Shown piece by piece: positions 8,048 to 17,551 of a stretch of DNA of 64,000 nt. The translations under genes were made by a program, and so were the position numbers. This DNA comes from Kribbella sp. CA-293567 (lineage in GTDB: Bacteria > Actinomycetota > Actinomycetes > Propionibacteriales > Kribbellaceae), in contig NZ_CP114065.1 of NCBI RefSeq assembly GCF_027627575.1, positions 7,378,001 to 7,442,000 of the forward strand, written 5' to 3'. Each line of letters begins with the position of its first letter. Within the stretch, counting starts at the first letter, position 1. Under the pieces are notes generated by a model that worked only from the letters and a program-made list of their open reading frames with translations, ran no database searches and had not been told where the DNA came from.

Positions 8048-9222
8048 CAGTTCGCAGCGTTCGCAGAGGGTTTCGCCAAGGCCGAGTACGCCGACACCAG
8101 CAGCTCCGCGTCGTGTTCCCAGTTGAGTTCGGCGCCCGCGGCGCGTACGCCGTCGACGTAGCTGGGGTACTCGGCGATCAACGCACGCACGGCCGCGGCG
8201 AGCGATGCGGCGTTGCCCGGCTCGTACAAGGTGCCGAGCTGGTACTTCGTGATGACGGCTCGCAGCTCCGGCAGATCCGCGGCCACCACCGGTACGCCGG
8301 CACGTACCGCGTGGAACAGCTTGTTCGGCAGAGCCAAGCGGTGGTTCTCACACGTGTTGGTCAACGTGACCAGGGAGATTCCCGAGTCCTGCAAGACCCG
8401 GTCGACCTCGTCGATCGACGTCTCCGGCACCTTCTGCACCGGACCGAGGTCGAGCCGGTAGTTGGGGTCGACCGAGCCCATCAGCAGCGTGGGGAACGGC
8501 GCGAGCTCCTGGGCAGCACCGACGACCGCCGGCAGGTCGCGGCCCGCGCCGACGCGGCCGGCGTACAGGAGGCCGGTGGGTGTTGAAGGCAGGACAGGAG
8601 CAACCTCCGCCCGCGGGAAAGTGTTGCGGATGACGCGCACATCCGTCAGCCCACGCGAGCGCAGCCGTACGGCGATCCCGTCGCTCACCGTGAACACCAC
8701 GGCGGCCTGACGTGCCAGGCCGAGCTCGAAGCGCCGTCCACGGATCCGCCACAACGGCGTGGGCCGACCGGGCAGCGCGCGGTCGAACCACAGCTCATGG
8801 CTGTCGTAGACCAGCGTCGCCGACCAGCGAGCGGCGAACGACGCGGCCAGTTCCAGAGTGTTGAAGTCGTGCGCGTGCACGACCTCGAAGGGGTCCAGCT
8901 CCGCCAGCCGAGCGGCAGCCGCAGTACGCCACTGCTTCTCCGTGCGCAGCCGATGCTCGGGCAGCAGCAGCCAACGGCCGAACCGCTGCACGAGCACCTT
9001 CACCCCGCGCTGGCCATGACCGACCGCCGGGCCGCTCCCCCCGCGGAGACCCGCGGAGCGAGAGACCGACTCGACCGTCGCGCCGCCGTCGAGCGTGAAG
9101 CCCTCCGGCACGTCGCGACCGATCACGTGCACGGTGTGGCCGGCCGCGGTCAGCGCGGCGGCCTCGCGCAGGATGCGCGAGTCCCCGGCGATCGGGGACT
9201 GCGCAACCATCAGAACCCGCAT
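8047..9222 (-). CDS. Glycosyltransferase family 4-type
   Basis: The 391-residue protein is a GT-B glycosyltransferase. The N-terminal half has MRVLMVAQSPIAGDSRILREA and HAHDFNTLE; the C-terminal half has GLLYAGRVGAGRD and the acceptor/donor loop NHRLALPNKLFHAVRAGVPVVA. It probably transfers a hexose-type residue to a growing lipid-linked chain at the cytoplasmic face of the membrane. It is the last gene of the operon, 18 bases behind the fused glycosyltransferase, and ends in the terminator stem. The donor sugar cannot be assigned. Confidence 0.85.
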   Translation of the reverse strand: MRVLMVAQSPIAGDSRILREAAALTAAGHTVHVIGRDVPEGFTLDGGATVESVSRSAGLRGGSGPAVGHGQRGVKVLVQRFGRWLLLPEHRLRTEKQWRTAAAARLAELDPFEVVHAHDFNTLELAASFAARWSATLVYDSHELWFDRALPGRPTPLWRIRGRRFELGLARQAAVVFTVSDGIAVRLRSRGLTDVRVIRNTFPRAEVAPVLPSTPTGLLYAGRVGAGRDLPAVVGAAQELAPFPTLLMGSVDPNYRLDLGPVQKVPETSIDEVDRVLQDSGISLVTLTNTCENHRLALPNKLFHAVRAGVPVVAADLPELRAVITKYQLGTLYEPGNAASLAAAVRALIAEYPSYVDGVRAAGAELNWEHDAELLVSAYSALAKPSANAAN

Positions 9223-9240
9223 GTCACCGTCCGCCGGGAC

Positions 9241-11847
9241 TCATCGGCCACCCAGGAAGGGCAGCAGCGCCTCGACCGACTTGCGCCCGTCGTGCAACTC
9301 CCGGACGTACCGCGGTCCGGCATCGGCGATCTTGCGAGCCTCTTCGCGCTCGACCACCAGCCGCTCGATCACCTCGGCCAGGTCGTCCGGCGTCGCCTCC
9401 ACGATCGGAAGCTCGGTCGGCAGCAGGTCGCGCACGTGATCCGCGACGTGCCCGACCGTGGTCCGGCCGGCCGCCATCGCCTCGCAGGCGAAGACGCCGT
9501 ACGAACCGAGCAGCATCTGGTCGACGACGATGTCCGCGTCCTTGACCATCGCCATCAGCTCCGGGTGCGGAACACCCTGCACCCGCTGGTACTTGATCAG
9601 GCCGCGGGCATCCAGCGCGGTCAGCACCGGGTCGACGAACACCGACCCCTTCAGCGCGCTCGCCGACGGCGCGTGCAGCACCACCGGCACCTCCCGATCC
9701 ATCACCGGCACGTTCGAGGCCAGCGAATCGGGATCGACGACGACCGGCAGCCACTCGCTCTCCTCGACGTACTCGAGCAGATCGGGCGTGGTGACGAACC
9801 GCGGACCCTCGTACTTCACCAGGTGCTGGCGGAGCAGGTCGTTGGCCGCCTGCAGCCGCATGGTCAGCTCGTCGGTGCGGTCCGCGAACGGCGAGAACTG
9901 GTACTTCGCCCGGTGCCGGGCCGGGTCGCGCACCTCGGAGCCGTGGAAGACCAGCCCGTGCCGGATCCCGGCCGCGTCGAGCATCGGCACGTCCTGGTCC
10001 CACATCTGCCCGGGCAGCTGACCGAACATCGGCCGGCCCGCCTCGAACAGCACGTGGGTGACGTTCTGCAGTGCCCACGCGGTCAGCTCCAGCTGCCAGC
10101 GCAGGTCCTCGCGGTACTGCTCGTACGTGCCGGTGCGGTGCACCTTGAAGTCGTACTTGCCGCTCCCGGTGGTGAGCGACTCCGCCGCGATCGTGGGAAC
10201 CTCACGGACCACCGCGCTCGTCCACAGGTACGCCTGGCCGGCACTGTTGACCGGCCCGACCAGCAGCCGCCGTCCGGGCGCCTCGGAGTTGGCGTCCAGC
10301 ACCGGCTCCAGCTGCGTCCGGCCGAGCATCTCGGTGTAGAGCGCGCGCAGCCGATCGGCCTGACCGCTCCACGCCGCTTCCAGCTTGTACGCCGGGTCGG
10401 CGAGCCGCTCGCGGTAGGTGTCGGTCCGGCTGAGCAGCAGTTTCGCCTTCTCCGCCAGGTCGGCACTGTTCGCAGCCTGGAAGACCTCGCCGATCCCGGT
10501 CCGGGTGACGAACTCCTTCATGCTGGCCATGTCGCTGACCAGCACCGGCAGCCCACCCAGGCTGTACTCGAACAGCTTGTTCGGCATCGCCATCTCGTGG
10601 TTGGGAGCGCGCAGCATCGGGATGATGCCGGCGTCCGCCGTGGAGAGGAAGGCGGTCACCTCGGCGGGCGCGACCGGGTGCAGGTAGTGCATCCGGTCCT
10701 CCACCCCGAGCTCGTCCGCGAGCTTGCGCAGCGCGTCGACCGCGGGCTGCTTCGGCGACGGGACGGCGACCACGGCGAGGTGCACGCCGGGCATGCTCGG
10801 CAGCGCCTGGATCGCGGTCTCGATGCCCCGGACGACCGTGATGCCGCCGCTGTAGACCAGCAGCGGAACCTCGGCGGGCAGCCGCAGCTTGCTCCGGATG
10901 TCCCGCTCGATCTCCACCGACTCGGGGATGTCCGGGGTGTTCAGGATGACGGTCGGCAGATGCGGGAGCTTGTGCTCCTTCTTCAGCCGGTCGGCGATCG
11001 CCGAACTGACCGTGACGACACGGTCGGCGGCACCGAGGTACTCGCGCTCGTGGTTGGCCCAGGCGGCGATGTACTTCCGCGTGCGAGCGCCGTACCGGGC
11101 GATGCCGGGGACGTACTCGTGCGCGTCGTACACGACCTTGAGGTCCTTGCCACGCAGCTTGGCCCGGCCGGCCGCGCGTGCGGCCACGCCGATCACGTGC
11201 ATGTCGTGCGCGTGCACGACGTCCGGCTCGAGCCGGTCGATCAGGTCACCGAACGCCAGCTCGAGATCGATCGCCTCCGGGTGCACCCGGCGCCAGCGGG
11301 CCGGCCACGTCATCCGGTGGTGCACGCCGTCCCAGGCCCGCCAGGCGGACTTGAACGGCTGGTTCAGCTGGTTGCCCAGGCCCTGGCGGACCCAGATCCC
11401 GCGCCGGGCGGCCTGCCAGCCGACCCGGCGTACCAGCCTGCTGAGTACGCCGACCTTGAAGGCGACCTGTCCGGCGGAACCGGCCTTCTTCGCCTGGATC
11501 GCGTGCCCCGAGTCGGCCTTCAGCTCCTTGAGCCCGGCCTGCACCCGGTGGCTGCGCGCGAGGTAGGCGCGCTTGGACGGATAACCGACCAGCGGCGGCC
11601 GCCAGGTACGGCGCTTCGTCCGGCCGGCGTTCCGCTCGTCCCGCAGGACGAAGGGGACGGCCACCCGGACGACCATGGCGCCGTCCAGCATCTCGCGCGA
11701 CTGCTGACCGTTGGCCGCGACCCCGAGCACAGTGACCTGTACTCCGGCCTCGGCCAACGCTGCTGCCTCTTTACGGACCCGGCTGTCGTTGGTGACGTCG
11801 TTCGCAACGAGCATCACCACCCGAAGTTCTTCCGGGGAACGCGTCAC
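9241..11847 (-). CDS. Two-domain glycosyltransferase fusion (GT4 plus GPxNSAGQ-type GT-B domain)
   Basis: This 868-residue protein has two parts. Residues 1 to about 515 are a complete GT4-type enzyme (VVMLVANDVTNDSRVRKEA, HAHDMHVIG, YSGGITVVRGIETAI, MAMPNKLFEYSLGGLPVLVS). Residues 526-868 start with RRLLVGPVNSAGQ and form a second GT-B-like domain ending in VRELHDGRKSVEALLPFL. That second domain is homologous to the separate protein at 18159-19379. It could add two sugars in sequence. The GTG start at 11847 overlaps the stop of the preceding dehydrogenase gene. The size is about twice that of a usual GT4 enzyme. Confidence 0.85.
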   Translation of the reverse strand: MTRSPEELRVVMLVANDVTNDSRVRKEAAALAEAGVQVTVLGVAANGQQSREMLDGAMVVRVAVPFVLRDERNAGRTKRRTWRPPLVGYPSKRAYLARSHRVQAGLKELKADSGHAIQAKKAGSAGQVAFKVGVLSRLVRRVGWQAARRGIWVRQGLGNQLNQPFKSAWRAWDGVHHRMTWPARWRRVHPEAIDLELAFGDLIDRLEPDVVHAHDMHVIGVAARAAGRAKLRGKDLKVVYDAHEYVPGIARYGARTRKYIAAWANHEREYLGAADRVVTVSSAIADRLKKEHKLPHLPTVILNTPDIPESVEIERDIRSKLRLPAEVPLLVYSGGITVVRGIETAIQALPSMPGVHLAVVAVPSPKQPAVDALRKLADELGVEDRMHYLHPVAPAEVTAFLSTADAGIIPMLRAPNHEMAMPNKLFEYSLGGLPVLVSDMASMKEFVTRTGIGEVFQAANSADLAEKAKLLLSRTDTYRERLADPAYKLEAAWSGQADRLRALYTEMLGRTQLEPVLDANSEAPGRRLLVGPVNSAGQAYLWTSAVVREVPTIAAESLTTGSGKYDFKVHRTGTYEQYREDLRWQLELTAWALQNVTHVLFEAGRPMFGQLPGQMWDQDVPMLDAAGIRHGLVFHGSEVRDPARHRAKYQFSPFADRTDELTMRLQAANDLLRQHLVKYEGPRFVTTPDLLEYVEESEWLPVVVDPDSLASNVPVMDREVPVVLHAPSASALKGSVFVDPVLTALDARGLIKYQRVQGVPHPELMAMVKDADIVVDQMLLGSYGVFACEAMAAGRTTVGHVADHVRDLLPTELPIVEATPDDLAEVIERLVVEREEARKIADAGPRYVRELHDGRKSVEALLPFLGGR

Positions 11848-13145
11848 TGACGCACCGACCTTCCGATCACGATCCGACGGACACCCGCCCAGCGGGCCGG
11901 GTCGGTCGCGTCGCGACCGTCGACCAGCACCTGCACACCCGGCAGCTCGGCCGGGGTCAGTGCCTTGTACTCCGGGTGGTCGGCCTGCAGCACGGCGGCG
12001 TCGACGGCGTCACCGAGGTGGTAGGCCGCGAAGCCCAGGCCCTGCAGCTCCTCGTCGGAGTACATCGGGTCGTGCACGAACACCTCGGCACCCCGCGACT
12101 TCAGCGCCTCGACGGCCGGGAAGACCCCCGAGAACGCGGTCTCCTTGACCGCGCCGCGGTAGGACGCGCCCAGCACGACGACCTTCGCGCCGGACAGGTC
12201 GCCGTACGCGCCCTCGAGCAGACCGATGGTGTACTCCGGCATGTCCAGGTTGGCCTCGCGGGCTGCGCGGACGACAGTGGCCTCCGGGTCGGTCCACAGG
12301 TACAGCCGCGGGTAGACCGGGATGCAGTGGCCGCCGACGGCGATGCCGGGGCGGTGGATGTGGCTGTAGGGCTGTGAGTTCGACGCCTCGATCACCTGGT
12401 GCACGTCGATGCCGTTCTGGGCGGCGAACCGGGCGAACTGGTTCGCCAGGCCGATGTTGACGTCGCGGTAGGTGGTCTCGGCCAGCTTCGCCAGCTCCGA
12501 GGCCTCGGCCGAACCGAGGTCCCAGACGCCGTTGCCGCGCGGCAGGTCGGTGCGCTCGTCGAAGTCGAGGACGGCCTCGTAGAACGAGATGGCGCGCTTG
12601 GCGCCTTCCTCGGACAGCCCGCCGACCAGCTTCGGGTACTTGCGCAGGTCCGCGAAGACGCGACCGGTCAGCACCCGCTCGGGGGAGAAGACCAGGTGGA
12701 AGTCGGTGCCCTCGGTGAGGCCGGAGACCTCCTCGATCAGCGGCTTCCAGCGGGTCCGGGTGGTACCGACCGGCAGGGTGGTCTCGTAGCTGACCAGGGT
12801 GCCCGGGGTCAGGTGCTCGGCCAGCGAACGGGTGGCGTTCTCCATCCAGCCGAACTGCGGCTCGCCGGTCTTCTCGTCCACGAACAGCGGGACGACGATG
12901 ACGATCGCGTCGGCGCCGGGGATGGCGTCGGCGTAGTCGCTGGTCGCCCGCAGGCGGCCGTCGCCGACGGTCTCGGCCAGCTTCTCGGCCAGGTGGGCCT
13001 CACCCGGGAACGGCTCCTGGCCGGCGTTGACCAGGTCGACGAAGGACTGGTTGATGTCGACGCCGACGACTTGATGCCCCTTCGACGCGAACTGGACCGC
13101 CAACGGCAGACCGATCTTGCCTAGGGCAACTACTGCTACTCGCAC
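11844..13145 (-). CDS. wecC: Nucleotide-sugar 6-dehydrogenase (WecC / UDP-GlcNAc or UDP-ManNAc dehydrogenase type)
   Basis: The 433-residue protein begins with the NAD-binding VVALGKIGLPLA strand, has the central PERVLTGR segment, and carries the catalytic cysteine Cys274 in GGHCIP. It oxidises C6 of a UDP-N-acetylhexosamine to the uronic acid with two NAD. The GTG at 13145 was chosen because the NAD-binding strand follows directly; the upstream extension reads as the non-coding strand of the neighbour. In this operon it supplies UDP-GlcNAcA for the 3-dehydrogenase / aminotransferase / acetyltransferase set, or UDP-ManNAcA together with the epimerase. Confidence 0.85.
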   Translation of the reverse strand: MRVAVVALGKIGLPLAVQFASKGHQVVGVDINQSFVDLVNAGQEPFPGEAHLAEKLAETVGDGRLRATSDYADAIPGADAIVIVVPLFVDEKTGEPQFGWMENATRSLAEHLTPGTLVSYETTLPVGTTRTRWKPLIEEVSGLTEGTDFHLVFSPERVLTGRVFADLRKYPKLVGGLSEEGAKRAISFYEAVLDFDERTDLPRGNGVWDLGSAEASELAKLAETTYRDVNIGLANQFARFAAQNGIDVHQVIEASNSQPYSHIHRPGIAVGGHCIPVYPRLYLWTDPEATVVRAAREANLDMPEYTIGLLEGAYGDLSGAKVVVLGASYRGAVKETAFSGVFPAVEALKSRGAEVFVHDPMYSDEELQGLGFAAYHLGDAVDAAVLQADHPEYKALTPAELPGVQVLVDGRDATDPARWAGVRRIVIGRSVRQ

Positions 13146-13170
13146 GAAAACTCCACTGGGTATGAATCGT

Positions 13171-14358
13171 TCATCGGGGACCTCGCAAGCGCTTCTCCAG
13201 CGGGTGTTCCACCAGCTTGTAGAGCAGTGCGGAGGCAGCGATCGAGAGTGCCAGGACACCGGCGTACCAGGTCAGGTTCGACCAGCCGATCGGGCCGGCC
13301 ACACCGTGGAACTCCTTGATCGCGTAGAGGATGGTGGCGTGCACCAGGTAGAAGGAGTACGACCACTGGCCGAGCGCGACCAGCGGCTTGCTGCGCAGCC
13401 ACGACCGGCCACCGCGCATGTCCCGGGAGGCGACCGCCAGGATCAGCAGGCCGTACAGGACGGTGAGGATCTCCTTCTGGGTGAGCCCCATCGTGGTGGC
13501 CAGCGGGAACGTCTTCGCGTGCACGCCGGAGTAGTAGAGGGTGTAGATGCCGACCGAGAAGATCGCGAAGGCCAGCGGTACCGGCAGCCACGGCCGCCAG
13601 CCCGACCGCAGCGCGATCGCCAGGCCGATACCGAACAGGAACGCGACCGAGTGCAGCACCGGCTGCGGCAGTACCGGCACCGTGTCCGGGAAGTGGAACA
13701 GCGCCAGCCGGTACCCACCGCCGACCGCGACCGCCGCCAGACACAGGAGTAGCCCACCGGGCACCTTGAGCCGCTGGGTGAGCCGCCAGACGAACGGGAA
13801 GTAGGCGTAGAAGAACATCTCCACCGACAGCGTCCAGGACGCCGGGTTCCCGGCGTACAGGATGGTGGGTTCGTTCGACCAGCCGTGCAGCAGCACCAGC
13901 GACAGCAGCAGGATGCCGATGTCGAAAGGCTTGATCCAGCTCATCGCCGGATCCGGGTCGAACCGGTAGAAGACGAAGACCGCGAGCAGCAACGCCACCG
14001 CGTGAGCCGGCCAGATCCGGGCGAACCGGCGCCGGTAGAACGTGCCGACCTTCGTGTGCGGCTGCGCCGACCAGGTCAGCACGAACCCCGACAGGACGAA
14101 GAAGAACGTCACGCCGGAGGTGCCGTACTTGAGGAACTTGTGGATCGGCAGCGGCGCGAGGTTCGTCATGTGGTGCGCGAACACGAAGAACGCCGCCCAC
14201 CAGCGCAGACCGGTGAGCGACTCGACCCGCGGCAACCGCTTCTTGGGCGGCGCGGCGCCAGGTTCGGCCGGCACCGGCGCCGTCGGCTCGTCGTGAGCCA
14301 GCGGCGCGGGAGCGACCAGCTCCTGGCCCTCTTCTTTCTCCTCGGCGGCCTTCGTCAT
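13171..14358 (-). CDS. Membrane O-acyltransferase, acyltransferase 3 family
   Basis: The 395-residue protein has a charged Ala/Pro/Glu N-terminal tail of about 40 residues, then ESLTGLRWWAAFFVFAHHM, the opening of the acyltransferase 3 fold with its HH pair. About ten hydrophobic segments follow, including SLSVEMFFYAYFPF. Such proteins acylate (usually acetylate) sugars of surface polysaccharides at the membrane. The ATG at 14358 gives a 4-base gap after the epimerase gene, whereas the upstream extension would overlap that gene in a Arg/Pro-rich frame. It likely decorates the polysaccharide of this operon. Confidence 0.85.
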   Translation of the reverse strand: MTKAAEEKEEGQELVAPAPLAHDEPTAPVPAEPGAAPPKKRLPRVESLTGLRWWAAFFVFAHHMTNLAPLPIHKFLKYGTSGVTFFFVLSGFVLTWSAQPHTKVGTFYRRRFARIWPAHAVALLLAVFVFYRFDPDPAMSWIKPFDIGILLLSLVLLHGWSNEPTILYAGNPASWTLSVEMFFYAYFPFVWRLTQRLKVPGGLLLCLAAVAVGGGYRLALFHFPDTVPVLPQPVLHSVAFLFGIGLAIALRSGWRPWLPVPLAFAIFSVGIYTLYYSGVHAKTFPLATTMGLTQKEILTVLYGLLILAVASRDMRGGRSWLRSKPLVALGQWSYSFYLVHATILYAIKEFHGVAGPIGWSNLTWYAGVLALSIAASALLYKLVEHPLEKRLRGPR

Positions 14359-14362
14359 CTCG

Positions 14363-15424
14363 CTATCCCGCGGCGAGTGCGGCGACGACCCGGCCGGCCG
14401 CCTGACCGTCGCCGTACGGCGCGGCCTGGGCAGCGGTCGGAACCGGACGAACGGCCAGCTCGGGCAGCTTCGACAGATCCGTGGTGAGCACGTTCCAGCC
14501 GTCCTCGACGGTCTCGGTCCACTCGGTCTCGGTGCGCAGCGTGGTGCACGGCGTACCGAGCAGGAAGGCCTCCTTCTGCAGGCCACCGGAGTCCGTCACG
14601 ACGCCGACCGATCCGAGCACCGCCGCCACCATCTGCGGGTAGGCGAGCGGCTCGGCGGTGTGCAGCGAACCACCCGGACGCTCCAGCTTGATGCCGAACT
14701 CCGCGCAGCGCGCGACCAGCCGCGGGTGCGCGAGCAGCAGTACCGGGGTGTCCAGCGCGGCCAGGCCGTCGACGATCGCGGCCAGTTGCTCCGGGTCGTC
14801 GGTGTTGTCGGCCCGGTGGATCGTGGAGACCAGGTACTCGCCCTGCTTGAGACCGTCCGGCAGGTCCAGCGGCTGGTCCTTGACGGCGTCCCGGACCCGG
14901 AAGCAGACATCCGTCATGACGTCGCCGACCAGCCGGGAACGGTCCTTCAGGCCCTCGTTGGCCAGGTGCCCCATCGCGACCTCGGTCGGCGCGAGCAGGA
15001 TGTCGGCCGCGTGGTCGGTGAGGACCCGGTTGTGCTCCTCCGGCATCGACCGGTTGAAGGAGCGCAGGCCGGCCTCGAGGTGCGCGACCGGCAGGTGCAT
15101 CTTCACCGCCGACAGGGTGCCGGCCAGGGTGGAGTTGGTGTCGCCGTAGACCAGCACCCAGTCCGGGCGGTGCTCGTCCAGCACGGCGTCCATCGCCGAC
15201 AGCATCGCGCCGGTCTGGACTCCGTGGCTGCCCGACCCGACGCCCAGGTGGACGTCGGGGGCCGGGATCTTCAGGTCGGCGAAGAACACGTCGGACATGT
15301 TCTTGTCGTAGTGCTGGCCCGTGTGCACGATCACGTGCTCGTGCTCGGTGGCGGCGAACGCCTCCGCTATCGGGGCGAGCTTGACGAACTGCGGGCGAGC
15401 CCCGACGACGCTGAGGACCTTCAT
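14363..15424 (-). CDS. wecB: UDP-N-acetylglucosamine 2-epimerase, non-hydrolysing type
   Basis: The 353-residue protein shows the WecB-type landmarks GARPQFVKLAPI, GDTNSTLAG, HLEAGLRSFNR, PEEHNR and TIHRADN. It interconverts gluco- and manno-configured UDP-sugars at C2. In the Wbp/Wlb pathways a homologue (WbpI/WlbD) acts last, on the 2,3-diacetamido uronic acid. The sequence alone does not separate that role from the UDP-GlcNAc to UDP-ManNAc role. The start overlaps the stop of the oxidoreductase gene by 4 bases (ATGA). Confidence 0.9.
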   Translation of the reverse strand: MKVLSVVGARPQFVKLAPIAEAFAATEHEHVIVHTGQHYDKNMSDVFFADLKIPAPDVHLGVGSGSHGVQTGAMLSAMDAVLDEHRPDWVLVYGDTNSTLAGTLSAVKMHLPVAHLEAGLRSFNRSMPEEHNRVLTDHAADILLAPTEVAMGHLANEGLKDRSRLVGDVMTDVCFRVRDAVKDQPLDLPDGLKQGEYLVSTIHRADNTDDPEQLAAIVDGLAALDTPVLLLAHPRLVARCAEFGIKLERPGGSLHTAEPLAYPQMVAAVLGSVGVVTDSGGLQKEAFLLGTPCTTLRTETEWTETVEDGWNVLTTDLSKLPELAVRPVPTAAQAAPYGDGQAAGRVVAALAAG

Positions 15425-16461
15425 GACCGGGCGGCTCCACCGTTCTCGCCGAGTACGCCGTTCAGCGCGTCGGTCAGCTTGACGGACTTGCCCTCGTCGG
15501 CGGCGGAGGCGATCACGGCCTCGGCGACGACGACGGTGGCCAGACCCTGCTGCAGGGTGACGATGTCGGTCTCCTTGCCCAGGATCGCGTCGCGGAACGC
15601 CTCGTGCTCGGCCTTCAGCGGCTCGGGCTTGGCGATCGCGTACCGGATCATGTCGCCCTCGCTGACACCGCGGAAGTGCGCGACGTCGTCCCAGGCGGTC
15701 TGCACGGTGCCGTTGGCGTGGAAGGACAGGTCGGCCGTCAGGGTGTCGGCGATGAACGCGCCGCGCTCACCGGTGACGACGGTCAGCCGCTCCTTCATCG
15801 GGGACAGCCAGTTGACCAGGTGGCTGGTCACGGTGCCGTCCTGCAGCTTGCCGGTGACGGCGATCAGGTCCTCGTACTGCCGGCCGCTCTTGTGCGCGCT
15901 CTGCGCGGACACCGAGGCGAACGGCGACTGGGTCACCCACGCGGTCAGGTCGATGTCGTGGGTGGCCAGGTCGAGCACCACGCCGACGTCGGCGATCCGG
16001 GCCGGGAACGGGCCCTGACGACGAGTGGTGATCTGGTAGATGTCGCCCAGCTCACCGGCGGCGAGCCGGACCCGCAGCGCCTGCAGCGCCGGGTTGTACC
16101 GCTCGATGTGACCGACGGCGCCGATCACGCCGGCGGCCTCGAACGCCTTGGCGATCTCCGCGGCCTCGGCCGAGGAGCCGGCCAGCGGCTTCTCGATCAT
16201 CGCGTGCACGCCGGCCTCGGCCAGCGCCTTGGCGATCTCGGTGTGGTACTGCGTCGGCACGGCCACCATGCAGTAGTCGATACCGGCTTCGATCAGCTGC
16301 TCGACGTTCTCGTGCACCGGCAGACCGTTGGCCACGCCGTGCTTGTCACCACCCGGGTCGGCGACGGCGACCAGGTCGACGCCCTCGAGGGAGCCCAGCA
16401 CGCGGGCGTGGTGACGGCCCATCATGCCCAGGCCGATCAGTCCGGCGCGAAGGTTCGCCAT
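15421..16461 (-). CDS. Gfo/Idh/MocA oxidoreductase, WlbA/WbpB-like UDP-GlcNAcA 3-dehydrogenase
   Basis: The 346-residue protein has an N-terminal Rossmann motif (GLIGLGMMGRHHARVL), the family EKPLAGS loop, and a C-terminal alpha/beta domain with HDIDLTAW. Between an aminotransferase and a hexapeptide acetyltransferase gene it fits WlbA, which oxidises C3 of UDP-GlcNAcA. I used the ATG at 16461, with AGG 8 bases upstream; a GTG at 16470 would overlap the aminotransferase stop and add three residues. It ends in a 4-base overlap with the epimerase gene. Confidence 0.85.
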   Translation of the reverse strand: MANLRAGLIGLGMMGRHHARVLGSLEGVDLVAVADPGGDKHGVANGLPVHENVEQLIEAGIDYCMVAVPTQYHTEIAKALAEAGVHAMIEKPLAGSSAEAAEIAKAFEAAGVIGAVGHIERYNPALQALRVRLAAGELGDIYQITTRRQGPFPARIADVGVVLDLATHDIDLTAWVTQSPFASVSAQSAHKSGRQYEDLIAVTGKLQDGTVTSHLVNWLSPMKERLTVVTGERGAFIADTLTADLSFHANGTVQTAWDDVAHFRGVSEGDMIRYAIAKPEPLKAEHEAFRDAILGKETDIVTLQQGLATVVVAEAVIASAADEGKSVKLTDALNGVLGENGGAARS

Positions 16462-16462
16462 C

Positions 16463-17551
16463 TCAGGCACCTGCCTTCGCGACGGTGGCGACCGCGGTGA
16501 CGATGCGGTTCAGGTCTTCCTCGGACAGCGAGGGGTGCACCGGCAGCGAGAGCACCTCGGCGGCGGCCTTCTCGGTCTCCGGCAGGTCCAGCTCACGCTG
16601 GAACGACGGCAGGCGGTGGTTCGGGATCGGGTAGTAAACGCCGCAGCCGACACCGTGCTCGTTGCGCAGCGCGTCGGCGAAGCCGTCGCGGTCGTCGGTG
16701 ACGCGGATCGTGTACTGGTGGTAGACGTGGGTCGCCTCGGCGGCCACGGTCGGAATCGCCACGCCCTGCAGGTTCGCGTCCAGGAAGGTCGCGTTCTCCT
16801 GCCGCTGCTTGGTCCAGCCGCCGACCTTGGTGAGCTGCACCCGGCCGATGGCGGCGTGCAGGTCGGTCATCCGGTTGTTCAGGCCGACGACCTCGTTCTC
16901 GTACTGCTTCAGCATGCCCTGGTTGCGGAACAGCCGCATCCGGCGCTCGAGCTCGGCGTTGGCGACCGAGTTCATGCCGCCCTCGCCGGACGTCATGTTC
17001 TTGGTCGGGTACAGGCTGAACATCGCGAACTCACCGAAGGTACCGACCGGGGCACCGTTCCAGGTCGCGCCGTGCGCCTGCGCGGCGTCCTCGTACAGGT
17101 GCAGGCCGTGCTTGGCGGCGATCGCGCCGAGCTCGGTCATGTTGGCCGGGTGGCCGAACAGGTGCACCGGCATGATCGCCTTGGTCTTGTCCGTGATCGC
17201 GGCCTCGACGGCGGCCGGGCTCAGGCAGAAGTACGTCGGCTCGATGTCGACGAAGACCGGGGTGGCGCCGGTGAGCGCGACGCTGTTCGCGGTCGCGGCG
17301 AAGGTGAACGACGGGACGATGACCTCGTCGCCCGGACCGACGCCCGCGGCCAGCAGACCCAGGTGCAGACCCGAGGTGCCCGAGTTCGTCGCGACGCAGG
17401 CTCGGCCGGAGACCAGCGCTGCGCCGAACTCCTGCTCGAAGGCAGCGACCTCAGGACCCTGGGCGAGCATTCCGCTGCGCATCACACGGTCGACTGCCTC
17501 CCGCTCCTCCTGCCCGATGATCGGCTTCGCGGCCGGAATCGGCTGCACCAT
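16463..17551 (-). CDS. PLP-dependent sugar aminotransferase, DegT/DnrJ/EryC1 family (WlbC/WbpE-like)
   Basis: The 362-residue protein has the DegT family pattern: NSGTSGLHLGLLAAGVGPGD, the aspartate in EDAAQAHGA and the PLP-binding lysine Lys184 in SLYPTKNMTSGEGG. It should add the 3-amino group to the 3-keto sugar made by the upstream-type dehydrogenase. The ATG at 17551 shares its first base with the stop of the acetyltransferase gene. A much longer frame to 18301 only overlaps that gene and was not used. Confidence 0.9.
   Translation of the reverse strand: MVQPIPAAKPIIGQEEREAVDRVMRSGMLAQGPEVAAFEQEFGAALVSGRACVATNSGTSGLHLGLLAAGVGPGDEVIVPSFTFAATANSVALTGATPVFVDIEPTYFCLSPAAVEAAITDKTKAIMPVHLFGHPANMTELGAIAAKHGLHLYEDAAQAHGATWNGAPVGTFGEFAMFSLYPTKNMTSGEGGMNSVANAELERRMRLFRNQGMLKQYENEVVGLNNRMTDLHAAIGRVQLTKVGGWTKQRQENATFLDANLQGVAIPTVAAEATHVYHQYTIRVTDDRDGFADALRNEHGVGCGVYYPIPNHRLPSFQRELDLPETEKAAAEVLSLPVHPSLSEEDLNRIVTAVATVAKAGA

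Noticed and set aside
8797-11850. A 1017-residue plus-strand open frame.
   Set aside because: It is the antisense shadow of the fused glycosyltransferase gene; the sequence is rich in Arg, His, Gln and Val with no domain, as expected for a high-GC reverse frame.
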